Part shown: positions 36,603-47,569 of the stretch, piece by piece
Position numbering within the stretch: the stretch's first letter is position 1
How the letters are laid out: every line of letters begins with the position of its first letter
Source of the DNA: Acanthococcus lagerstroemiae
Taxonomy: Eukaryota > Arthropoda > Insecta > Hemiptera > Eriococcidae
Direction: 5' to 3'
Length of the DNA stretch: 64,000 bases
NCBI GenBank assembly: GCA_031841125.1
Contig: CM063112.1
Span: 18,688,603 to 18,752,602 of the forward strand
The notes under the pieces: model-generated
What the model saw: the letters and a program-made list of their open reading frames with translations, nothing else
Told to the model about the DNA's origin: nothing
The model's database searches: none
Program-made: the position numbers and the translations under genes

Positions 36603-39600
36603 TTTCACTAACTTTCTTTAGACGCAGAAATTATGATCAGAGCCAAAAGTGAAGGTAAAAGGGGTGGTCCGAGTGAGTTGGTGACTTCACAGACCACACC
36701 TTCAACCGCATGCAAGTTCTGCAGGAAGTACACGAGAAAAAGATTCTCAAACGAACGTCAAAACAAAGTAATAAAGTTTTCTCGAAGAGATCTTTATCTT
36801 CGGCATAGTTTTTGGCTACTAAGAAGTGATATAAAGAATTGTTTATGATATTTCTGGCTATTTTCACCAAGTTTGGTAGCTATGACAATCCTGATGCACG
36901 AATTTCTGATTCGACGGGTTTCTTTCAACTTTAGTTTACGATTTCCGAGGCTCAAGACCAGTCTGATCACACTATCCAGTTTTCACGTTCATATTTCGGT
37001 TGTGTTGAGTATCCTAGGTTCTACATTCAGGAAAACCGTTTCTCTCAACCGCTAAGAAAGAGCAAAGAGAGAAATTGCGGCAAAAGTACACCAAGGATCA
37101 TTTAATGCAGTTACCAATAAGGTGCTAAACGGATAGTGAAAGATGAAACACAATCGATGTGATCTGTGAATTTACAACCGATGAACCCGGGAAGAGAAAG
37201 TTCTCGAATTCGAAAGTCAACCGGCCATCACTAGAGACCACCTAATGTACCTCAGACAGTTTAGCAAATGGACCTCATTAAACAGCAGACATCATAAGCG
37301 TAATGCGGCCACGTAATCCAAACTTGCATTCGCTTGTAATGACCATTAAAACGTCCATCAAGTTCTATAGCACACAGAGTTGAAGTGTTTTGACAGTGCA
37401 ATCTCGGAACACCACACATAACCGCGAGTTACGAGGAAAACAGACCGGAGCAGAAATCGAGGATGAAGGTGAAGCAAACAGCGTAACCGCATACAGACAG
37501 AGGATGCACTGAATGTAACACACCCCTCCTGTCAGAATACCACTTTATCAAAAAGCTTAGCGATTCCTAAAGGGTCTTGTAAAGGCCTGGAAGAGTCAAT
37601 CTTTGCACAGCACGAAATAATATAGTCTTGAAAATTTTGAAGCTCTTGAAGAGTCCAAAATACGTCTGAAAGAATCTTGAAGGAAGAGAGAGGGCAGCAA
37701 AAACCAAACAGTCACTTGAGGAAAATCTTACGAGTAGGCTACCTTCTCACAGAAGAGGTTTAGTTACCTCTCTTAAGACACCTAGAATATTCGTTCATTT
37801 TGCACTTGAGATTCACAGTAAGTTACGCTGTTGTGCTGTTCAGTTGGGTAATTCAATCAGAGACAGACCGGAGGTCAAACCTCCACAGTGGACCTATTTC
37901 AATTTTTAGGGGCGACAGGCTATGAAAGCACGAAATTAGTACTGCAAAAACAATCTTACACATTTCTTTTTCCTTTTTGTATTTTGGACCACTGTGCGCC
38001 TTCTACATTTCGGCATTGCGCACTATTCATGTTGGGTGTTATTTCAATTGAAATTCGACACCTGAAACGATAGTAGTAATACAAGAACGATAGTAGGGAA
38101 ACCAACCTCCCTCCGGAAATTTGCATTTACAGTCAAATTAGTTTCAGATGGCAAAACTTCGGGGCTTTATTATCCTTTTCAATCGACATCATATTGCTAG
38201 TTTTAGCTTCTAATTTTTAATACAGGCAAACTATCAAAGTTTCACCCCCCCCCCTCCCTCTCTTCAAAGTTATTTCGGTACATTCTTGCGTCCGATTCGA
38301 CATATGAAGAGGAGTAGTTTCAACAGAAGCTAGGCGGTGAGACGGAGGCTGAAGAAGAATTAGGCGTTTTGGACGCTCATTGGGAACTGCGAATCGGGAG
38401 CTTCTTCCTTCATTCGAAATTTCTGTACCACTTGAAGATCGCTTCTGTTTTGCGTTGAAAAGAAAAAATAATGCAGGAGCATCAGCCAGTTGACTGAAGC
38501 TTCCGCTCATAGAACGATAGTGAAAAGTTTTGTAAGTAGTATACAGACTATACAGACAACGATACCACTTTAAGTAATCAAGTTATCACTCTTCCTCAGG
38601 AAGATCTCTGCGGCAGACAAATTTATGGCAATTTAACATTCCCCTTGCTTGCCTACGATACACCGGAGTGTAAAAACTGTTTACGAACACGAATCACATC
38701 GTGTTTTTCAGGATAGGTACAAACATAATTGAAAACGTTTGCATAAGAGCAACTCGGTGTGCGAGTTGTTTCATTGACTTGTTCCCATTTCTGTCGCCCC
38801 CCTCCCCTCTGGAGATCCTCATTCGACAGAACATCGTTATTTACAGTTAATTAACACGGCGACAATCGTCGGTTGCTAAACAAACATAAGTTGGGTGCAG
38901 GTACGCCGGGTCAACTGACGGATTTCTGCCGGCATTAGCACAACGCGGTTCATTTTTCACTTCGATTACTCACTGGCTTGGCGTCTTCTTTCCTCATTCG
39001 TTAACCTTTCAAAGCAGTCAGTGAGGCAAGTAATAGACAAGGCGGGCTCAAGCTCTTTCAGAGAAATATTTCCAAACGAAAGGCCCAATACAAACTTAAA
39101 AAGAATAGTTGCACAGAAGGAGAAAAGTCGAGCAAGTTGAAAATATCAAAATATAGGGATCAATAAAGGCCAAGGAAGAGGTTTGAATAGAGGGATTCTC
39201 AAAGTTCGATACTGGAAGTTGATCAAAGTGCAATATAGTTATTACAAATTAGATAGGGCTAAAGCAGGATAGCCAGAAATGATGTCAGTAGGCTCTGTCA
39301 TGCCGGAATGAGTACAAGACTCCGAAAATTCCAAGCTCCTCAACGTTACTAGCTCTGGCTGAACTCGAGGACCATGGGCCTCGGAACTGAATCTGCGGCG
39401 ACGGACGGACTGGGGGTCTGAGGGCTAAACCTGAAACGGCAAAATGTTTTAGCAGCACCTGAGTTTTCTATCTTAGCAGGAAGAAATAATGGATGGTGCA
39501 TTGAACTTTACAATGTTAAGGTAAGCACCCTGAACTCTTGGTGGTTCACCTGGTAAAAAAGCACGGAGTATCGCACCCTTGATCTTCGTTCTCGTGCTCA

Positions 39601-39720
39601 TTTTCAACGGAACCGAAAAGCAAAGTTTTTACTTTCACGAGAAAAACGAATAATTCATTTTCAGTGTTAACTAAAACGGGGAATCATGTTATCAGATCAA
39701 TAATAAAATCAAAATGAGTC
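36603..39720. other. Non-coding DNA upstream of the first recognised coding exon, no gene seen
   Basis: The sequence looks less repetitive than elsewhere. It includes CT-rich and C-run stretches (38247) but no recognisable coding exon, RNA gene or element ends. It would be intron 1 if the 59.8 kb region is the 5' end. Confidence 0.4.
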
Positions 39721-40520
39721 TTAACGAGCAGAATGAACCCTCAACGAATTATGACGAAATGTAAACACGTTTTGTCGTCTGACTCAGAAATACAGACCTC
39801 CCCCCCCCCCTCCCAAATAAGAATCTCAAAGAAAATGATTCCATCGTTGCAAGACGGATGGATTGTCTATACAACCCCTTGCAGTCAACTCAATTTAATG
39901 AGTGAATTTGAGGCAATCTTGAAACACTATCCCACTGAGTCTAAATAAATGTAACCTTAATTTATAACGACTCTTAACTCAGTTCAAACGAGACTGGAAA
40001 GACTGAATGAGTACGAACAGAATTGGAATAAGACTGCATCATCCTAATACATCTTGACTGCAGTCTAAAAGACAGGGGTGGATTTCATAGTGGGGGGAGG
40101 GGACCAGCTAAGTCTCTGGAAATTTGAAAATATAACAAGAATCTATAGGGGAGTGAAAATCGACTTCCTGAACAGAACTGCCGTTTAGTCTTACTCCCAG
40201 TGGACTTTGCAAGGGAACTATGATATTATTAAGGGAACAAAAATCAACTTTCTGGACAGGATAGCCACCTAGCCTCCCCCGGACCTTACAGTGGAAGTCT
40301 ATTTTTGTCAAAACAAGTCCAGAATGGAATAGATGTGTATTAACGAGTCCCACATCAGAATGAGTCTCAGCAAAAACTGAATAAGTCCTATCTAATCAAA
40401 ACCAAACCTGAATGAAAACTCGGAATTCTAAAAGGATCCGAAAGAATTCCAATGAACCCTTGCTGAATCTGGATGACTCCTAACAGTCTGAATGAGTATC
40501 AATGGCCATCATTTGATCTG
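39721..40520. repeat. Reverse-oriented GAGTCTTGAATGAG-type minisatellite
   Basis: Words like AAAATGAGTCTTAACGAG, GAATGAGTCTCAGC and CTGAATAAGTCCTA recur. They are the reverse of the GACTCATTC words at 17.9-21.5 kb. Confidence 0.45.
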
Positions 40521-40684
40521 ACATTTTTTAAAACTACAATTTTCATCTGAAATGAATTGTTCGTGAAACTTGGCCGCCGCTTTCGTTTCCTTCTCTAAAG
40601 GAAGACTGAGTCACGATTCATGATTTGAGAAGCAAGATGACACTCCATATTCCAACTCTAAGCCAAGCGAACATGTCCTGAAGG

Positions 40685-41205
40685 CAGGGACGAAACTATA
40701 GGGAGAGGTGGGGCAGGGAAGGTGAGACATCCCCAATACAGTGGTGAACTTACGGGGGGAAGCCCCCCCCCCATTTGCAAAAAAGGAACGTAAAGAAAAG
40801 GGGGGAAAAAAATAAAGAAAGAAAGAAGAAATTTTTTGTAATGCTGCATTTCTCTCTTCACTCTTATTACATTAAGGAAGTCTGTAAAACGTTTCAAGGA
40901 CAGGACAAAAAATTTTGTGTATTGTTTCCCAAGTCCCCCCCCCCAATTTATTCCCTAAATCCGCCCCTGCCAATAATTTGGCAGTCGGCATATTTTGAAA
41001 TTGTTTATTTGAATTTCTCATTTTTCAAGAACGTTTGTCCGTTTATTCTTTTTTCAATGTTAAAAAATATTGCGAAATTGCGACTGAAAAATCAGCAAAT
41101 TTTCAATGTTTTAAAAATTTTGTCGGCCAATTTTTAGTATTTAAAAAATATTAGTCGGCCAATTTTTCTTCTCCAACCCCCCAACCGAAAGTCAAATTTG
41201 CCTGA
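40685..41205 (+). mobile_element. CAGGGACGAAACTATAG element, interrupted copy
   Basis: It starts CAGGGACGAAACTATAGGGA and ends ACCGAAAGTCAAATTTGCCTG. Its core (AATAATTTGGCAGTCGGC and AAAAATTTTGTCGGCC) is shared with 19.9-20.15 kb. It contains the nested element at 40739-40969. Confidence 0.65.
40739..40969 (+). mobile_element. CAGTGGTGAACTTACGG element nested in a repeat, 6 bp target duplication
   Basis: The ends CAGTGGTGAACTTACGG and CTAAATCCGCCCCTG are inverted. CCAATA lies directly on both sides (40733-40738, 40970-40975). The homologous repeat at 19.93 kb reads CCCAATAATTTGGCAGTCGG without the insert. Confidence 0.8.
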
Positions 41206-41875
41206 GTGAGAAGTTATATACTTTCACATATTACAAAAGCTCACCTCCTCCCAGGACCATATGAGGGGGGAAGGGGTGTTGAAGCGAGATTCTTCGAGTT
41301 GCTAAATTCACTCCTGATTCTAGTTTGACCCCTACTATGAAGTTGTGACATCAATACGAGGGAAGGACACAAGGAAGTAAATTACGAAATTCACATACCA
41401 CATTTCTAAGGTTCTGAATTCAGTTCAGTTCCTGAGAAGATGGGAACTTCTCAATAAGAATTCTCCAGAAACTGAAACCTTTTTTTCCAGTTAACTGATC
41501 TATCAAAATTTTGAAGGGAAAATGGCGGAATGTGAACTAAAATAAGGAAAAATTCTATTAAATCCTGACATGAGATGTCTTTACTTCCACAATTTTGTCG
41601 GCTATCTACTACCATTCGCCAAGTGCTGACTTTTCAAACAACATTGAGGAGGGACATACTGACTGCTCTGCCTCCTCTCCCTTGTGCAAGAAACGTCGAG
41701 TGGGTTGCCAGTCGTGATACGAAGACGTATACAGGTAGGAGGCAGGTCTGTTATCCCAGGACCGTACCCTTGGAAAACCAGAGGAAGCTTAGCCTTCTTT
41801 GAGACTAACGGCTATTTTATTGCCATAGTACAGGAATAGGCCTTCTCTTATAGAATCATAAGGTCATTTTTAAAC
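41206..41875. other. Non-coding DNA, no feature recognised
   Basis: The open frame at 41575-41802 gives no recognisable protein. Confidence 0.3.
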
Positions 41876-41879
41876 ATTT

Positions 41880-42240
41880 TATTACATGCTTTTATGCTAA
41901 GTGAGATCACACCTTTTAAGATCACTGGTTTGTAGGAGTATCCTCACCTTGTTCCTCACACAGTTCACCCAGTTTCTGGGTATAAACCTTCGTCAGGTCA
42001 TTCCACCTCTGCCTGTGGCGATGGCAGCCATCCTAACCACCTCGTCTACCGACCGCATCGATGGTCTACTCTTTTTTCTCTTATCATTTTGAGGAGTCCA
42101 GAAAGAGGTTAAATTATTCCAATTGTAACTTCGTTCCCGTGCGATATGACCAGCACATTTTAATTTTAGTTTTTTGATTAATTTAACCAAGCTTTTGGTT
42201 TTTGTTTTGTTGCATATTTCCGAGATGCTAATTTTATCTA
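41880..42240 (-). pseudogene. RTE-type LINE C-terminal fragment (third RTE copy)
   Basis: The minus strand reads KLKLKCAGHIARERSYNWNN and KRKKSRPSMRSVDEVVRMA. This is the C-terminal AGHIAR...RP--RW-D-V block of RTE polymerases, with a stop soon after. It is a short, decayed fragment distinct from the other two copies. Confidence 0.7.
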
Positions 42241-44068
42241 AATAAGGATATCCTCAATACGAACTCTTCACCCAGCAGCAAAAAACTAAAACATCTTTCT
42301 CAAGAAATTCACTAGTTAAGAAAATTAAACTCGCCCCAAAATGGGTTATGGGCACCAAGGGACCGTTAGCCCATCCTAAGACCATTTTATCCCATAATTT
42401 TAGTGAAGAACATGTGCTGCCCAGATCTAGCTTCATCTGATTACTCTGCCTCCCGAAATGAAGAGCTGAATCACTTTTTCTACAGTTGATTAAGCCAGGA
42501 CTGTTATGATAGACCTTTAAGATGAGCTTGAAAGTGTTCCCTTTTCACATTTCTAGGCGGGCATAAGGCTTCCCGAGATTAAAATCCTAAAGGGTGAGTT
42601 CCTTTATGTCTCTCTTAGCTCTATTATTTATGGACAGTCAGCTCACAGAGAAAAAACACAGATAAAGATAATCTAAAACTCCGCCTCTATTTGCAGGAGA
42701 TAAAATTTCAAGGATCCAAGATTCCGAAACGAACGGACAGGCATTCAGACAAGTGACGAACTGAGTGGGGAAAGGGTCTTCCAAAGAATTGATACTTCTT
42801 GAATCTTTCTAATTAATAATCATAGTTTTCTTTGCTTATCGTCGCATATCAGTAAGCATCGATAAAGATCAATAAACTTTGGAAGAAGGAAACAGTGAAA
42901 AAGTAAAGTAGAGGCTGATTTTAGAGGGAGGTATTGAAGGGTGATTCTCTTACTTCGAACCAAAATATCACTTTTTCAAACAAGTTTTCTTAGGATTTAG
43001 AGATTTTCCCTTAAAAGTAAAAATTGCTAATAATTTAGTAATGTTCAGTAATTAAAAACAGCCTAATTTTTTTCCAATATCTCTGATCTGAAACTCTAAT
43101 TAAGGCAACTTTTCGAACTAGTTATCCATACATGCTTTCTCAATTGTGAAATTCGAGGATTCCGAATTTGGGGCCAGAATTGCTTCTAAACCCCTCTCTC
43201 CCCCTGTAATCAGTTTTTCTGCTTTTTCACTTTCCGTGATAGAAATTTGAGCATGGGCGGAAATACAAGAAGCCGACATCATTTACATTTAGTAATCAGT
43301 CTCCTGATCGATAACAGCTGTTATTGATAAACCTGCAGATCTACTCGGCTGGGAGAATTTGGCAATTGAGTCTATCAGCGGACAAAATGACCGAGTAAAA
43401 GACTTTTTGCTCGTTAATTTCGAAAATGATTTTATATAGGCTAAATCAGACATCGAGTTAGCAAAATTGAACCCAAACTTGATACAATTCCAAAGTAAGA
43501 CTTTAAATCTGCTCGTTAATTTATTGGCAAAATTGGGTACTCAGCCAGGACCATCTATCAAGTTCGGATTCTTCGACTTCTTCGGAATTCGCTAAACAAA
43601 ACTACGGATTGCCTACATCTGTTCGACATAAATCGACCTCATTTCAACAACTAAAAGAAGAAAAAAAAGCACACGTATAATAAGAACACCAGTAAAATCA
43701 CTTTTCCAGAGGTATACAGCTGGGCGGGGTTATTTTCAACTATTATTGCCCATGTTTTCTTTCCGCGTACACGATACACCCATTATCTGCATTTTTTTTT
43801 TTTTTTTAGACTAGCAGAAATACACCAGCGTTATTTTACTCTCAGGTGCGAGTACTTCCTCTCAGAGAGGTCATTACGCACTGTCGCAAGAGGGTCGAGC
43901 TTATTTTGACCCCAAAAAAAGAGCGTGAAGTGGAAGTTTTAATTTGCTACCAGAGCGTCAGAGAGGATATAAAACAGAATAGTTTTCTCGACAACGCCAA
44001 ATCTAGCCAACCTCTAACTTTTTCCCACTTCAATCACAGCAATTTGAAAATATACTCCTAGAAACCGC
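42241..44068. other. Non-coding DNA, no feature recognised
   Basis: AT-rich with a T-run at 43790. I see no gene and no element ends. Confidence 0.35.
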
Positions 44069-44076
44069 CTCAGACT

Positions 44077-44511
44077 CAGGACCGTAGTCAGCCATCTGCA
44101 GTAGGGGGTGCTGACTGTTTACCAGGGAGGCTTGAGGATACACATAGTATATTATGTGAAGGTTTCTACGAGGCAGTGTTGTAGCCAAAGGGGCGAATTA
44201 TCCCCAAGGCACCTGAAATTGAATTTAAAACATGCAAAAAAAAACAACAACAATTTTTCGTCTTTAAAACACGGTTTTTTGAAATCCCATTCCCAATCCA
44301 AGAATCCCAAATTAATTAACCAAGTTTTTGTTCAAAATTTTCAAAATTTTAACATGCTCCTCTGATATTTGTATCAATTTTCTTCATCCCTTCTTTTTTT
44401 CTCATTCAGCGTAATGATGATTTTTTTAAATAGTGGTATCTTTGCCTAGAGGGGCTTAAGATATCTTTAGAGAAGGCTCAGCCCCAGCCTGCCCCCATGG
44501 CTACGAGCCTG
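44077..44511 (+). mobile_element. 435 bp CAGGACCGTAGTCAGCC element, 8 bp target duplication
   Basis: The ends CAGGACCGTAGTCAGCC and GGCTACGAGCCTG are inverted. CTCAGACT and CTTAGAAT flank it (6/8). The interior GGTGCTGACTGTTTACCA and TTCTACGAGGCAGTG recur in inverse at 63627-63973. The 3' part recurs in inverse at 62962-63130. Confidence 0.75.
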
Positions 44512-44519
44512 CTTAGAAT

Positions 44520-46350
44520 ATTTTTTATCCAACAGATTTTCAATACCTTACTTACAATTTCTTTTCCTCAGTCGAGAATAATACTGAAATTATAGCAAAC
44601 CGCAAAGAATTTTCTACAGCTGCACGTTTCCCTTTTTTTTTTTTTTTTTCAAATAGCATACAACAAACCTGATATTTCAGATTTTAGAACATAAATCAAG
44701 CCAAAGTACAAACTGAATCCGGTAAGTTGTTAAACGAAGGGGACCTTCGCCGGGGTTAGTACCAGCGTGCGGATGAATAACACCGGATAAACGCTGATGT
44801 CATTTCTCCGATGTCATAATTTATCATTTCACAAGTTGAATGAATGTACTCGAACATGATACCGTCGATTACATTTATTTTCGAAAATTCTGGTTTACAA
44901 TAAGATAAGAATATGCTGTACGGCCAGGCAACCAGGCAAAGAAGAATTGCATTTATCTCAACTGGTTTTAAGAATAGTAGACAAGGGCGTACGCCGTAGT
45001 GACTCAGGGGCGTCGCCATGACTGTTTCCCGAAATGGGCCTTTCTTTTTCAAGGGTGGTCAGTTGAAGAATTACGGCGTTTTGAATAATTTGATCGATTG
45101 ATCTGGTGTAAAGTGCACAATTCAAAAAACGTGGAGGCAAGCGCCCCCATTGGCCCCTATGTAAAGGCGCCTATGGATGCGCCCTCAGTGTCATATGGCC
45201 AAACACAAAACACATAGTAGTGACTTAAGTTATATATCTGACTTTATGCATGCATCATGCCTCATGTAATAAACATCTTGTTGTGTCCTTGTGTAACATT
45301 TCATTTGCGTCAACCATTCATGCCCCCGTCAGGAGTAAATTATTTTTGAATGAGCCCTTAGGCTGGATAAGGTATCTATCGAATGATTCTGTCATCAAGA
45401 GGTTCTCAAATTTCGTGACTCGGGGATATTGAAAAGATCGTTTTTTGGGAAAGCATGTACTCGTAGTTGCCAAGCTTGAGAACCACTGCTTTAGTAACTA
45501 TTCGTTGATAACATGTCTAATTGCTACTCATTAGCGGCCCTCCAAACATTACGTGATCATTTCAGACACTTCCCCGTAGCAATTAATAGACACCCTCTCT
45601 CGCATCTACAAGTTTCTTTATAAATTTGGAAGAAATCATCCTGAAGCATGAGCACGAACATGGATGGGGCTAAGCCCTCCTAATGTGCTGAAATCTCAAT
45701 TAAAATTTGAAAATTACTCACAGTAGGCGGAAGGAGTTCAGCTATGATAGACAAATTCCACGAATAAGAAAATGTATAGCATTACCACTCCACTCTTGAA
45801 AGGCTATTCGCGCTGCCCTTAGAGATTGACTACGGAGTCGACCACGGAAGCCCTCCCTTTCTCAGCCGCGTGCAATCATGGGTAGTCAAACGTCAATCCT
45901 AAGCCCCTTCAACGACTTCGTAAAACATGCGCAGCCCCTCAAGTCATATAACCTCAAGACGACATTTCGGTAGAACATGAACCGAAATTCAATAACGACT
46001 GAGAAAAACGACCTAAGATCAATACACATCAAGGTCCTTTTTGAAGAACATATCTATACATGGGTTACAATGTTCTGCCGAGGTGTAGATACGAGACCTT
46101 TCGCATCAACTAAGTCCACTTGGTCAGACCAATGCTGGGGAGGCGGAACTGGATTCTATTTTCAACAAAACGAACTAAGTTGCAACTCTAGGAGGAAACT
46201 TGGTCAAGACAAGAATATTTGAACGAGAAAGTCAAGAAAATATGAATCGGAAAACTGTTCAACAGCTAGACCCATCAACCTCTCCCCCCAAATCATCAAT
46301 TCGTGTACATTCTGGGCTCCAGCACAGGACCCATACATCTCAGCCGTAAA
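44520..46350. other. Non-coding DNA with scattered repeat ends
   Basis: A possible element with CAGGGGCGTCGCCATGA and GGCGCCTATGGATGCGCCC ends lies near 45006-45184. No gene was recognised. Confidence 0.35.
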
Positions 46351-46354
46351 CTGC

Positions 46355-46636
46355 CAGGGACGGAAATAGAGCATGGGGGGCTGAAGTCTCAGCGCCTAAA
46401 ATTACTTTATAAAAATCCAAAAATTACAAACCCCCTCCCCCCCCCCAAGAAAGAAAAAAACTATAAGAAATATTTTTTTTCTCGGTAATATTTCCTTTGT
46501 AATAAAAAAACAAAAAAGAAAGAAAAAAGTCAAAAAGTCTTACTGTATCAAGATTAATTTTAAAATAAACTTTAGGGGAGCTAATTTTAAAACCGGGAGG
46601 GCTTATCTCCTCCGCCTGCTCCTATTTTCACCCATG
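46355..46636 (+). mobile_element. 285 bp CAGGGACGGAAATAG MITE, copy 2
   Basis: Ends CAGGGACGGAAATAGAGC and CTCCTATTTTCACCCATG are inverted. AACTGC occurs at both borders. The interior (GGGCTGAAGTCTCAGCGCCT; TACTGTATCAAGATTAAT) matches the copies at 20928 and 58398. Confidence 0.85.
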
Positions 46637-46871
46637 GAACTGCTCAGATTTGAACTGGCATAGGAGAATCAAGACATGCAGTATGAAATACAGCCTGGTT
46701 GGGAGTTCGACAAATTTGACCTTAGTCTGGTTTTTTGGCGGTTTCACAACAGCGAGAACTAACGAAGTGGACCCTTTTAGCGTACTAAAGTTCGAACAAC
46801 TGAAATGTCTGAAATTTAAGAACCAGTGGATCAGAAATTACTGAAAATTTCCAATTTCATTATTGTCTACC

Positions 46872-47042
46872 CAGTGGCGAAGTACGAAACGATTTCGAGG
46901 GGGCAGGGGGGTAGTTATTTACAAATAACCGTTGAGGGGCATTTTTCGTTCAGCGGGGATGCTTCACTGTGTTGTACATTATATGAAAAGGAAATTCGAA
47001 AAATTTCGAGGGAAAGGCTTCGCTCTCCTGGCTACACAACTG
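46872..47042 (+). mobile_element. 171 bp CAGTGGCGAAGTA element, 8 bp target duplication
   Basis: The ends CAGTGGCGAAGTACGAAAC and GGCTACACAACTG are imperfectly inverted. TGTCTACC (46864-46871) and TGTCTATC (47043-47050) flank it, 7/8. Confidence 0.78.
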
Positions 47043-47297
47043 TGTCTATCAGAATTCTGACTTTTGGAAAATCAATAATTAAATGAATTGAAAACCTGGT
47101 TTCCAAAACGCGTGTAGTCCCAAAAATCAAAAATCGAGTTTCTAGCGCAATCTGGTGGAGGAAGTCAAAAGGCACCTTTCAGAGTTGGTTTCACGATTTT
47201 ATCACGACTTAGAGCCAGCTGAACCTTTCTTTCGTTCTTTTTTATAATACTGACTTACTTGTTTTTTTTTCAAATTTTATGAATATAAAACTCTTAC

Positions 47298-47564
47298 GAC
47301 CGTAAGTCATACTTGCTTGTAGGGGGACATTGTTCACGTGTGCCTCGTTCACCGGAACAGTCGTCTTTAAGCTGTATCTTCCGATTTCCTACAGCTTCTA
47401 GGTCAAGATGTACGAATTTTGACCTTCCACAAGTATGACATGGTCTGCCAAAACGAGCTAAGTTCACGACTTCCCCCACTTTGCACTCCCATAGACTGTT
47501 CCCACGCCAACATTCATACTTGGGTGGTATCAGCATTGATCCCCTTCTCTTCCCATCCACGCAA
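47298..47564 (-). CDS. Unrecognised cysteine-containing ORF; possible upstream exon or transposon fragment
   Basis: The minus-strand frame encodes CWRGNSLWECKV, NLARFGRPCHTCGRSKFV and KDDCSGERGTREQC. The paired-cysteine spacing (WEC...CHTC) suggests a zinc-binding treble clef or ribbon, but I do not recognise the protein. A GTAAGA donor follows 47298 and a weak TTCAG acceptor precedes 47564. Its end phase (two bases, TC) fits the single base that opens the 36509 exon. That agreement has a one-in-three chance of being accidental, and no such domain is known at the ZC3H4 N-terminus. Confidence 0.25.
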
Positions 47565-47569
47565 CTGAA

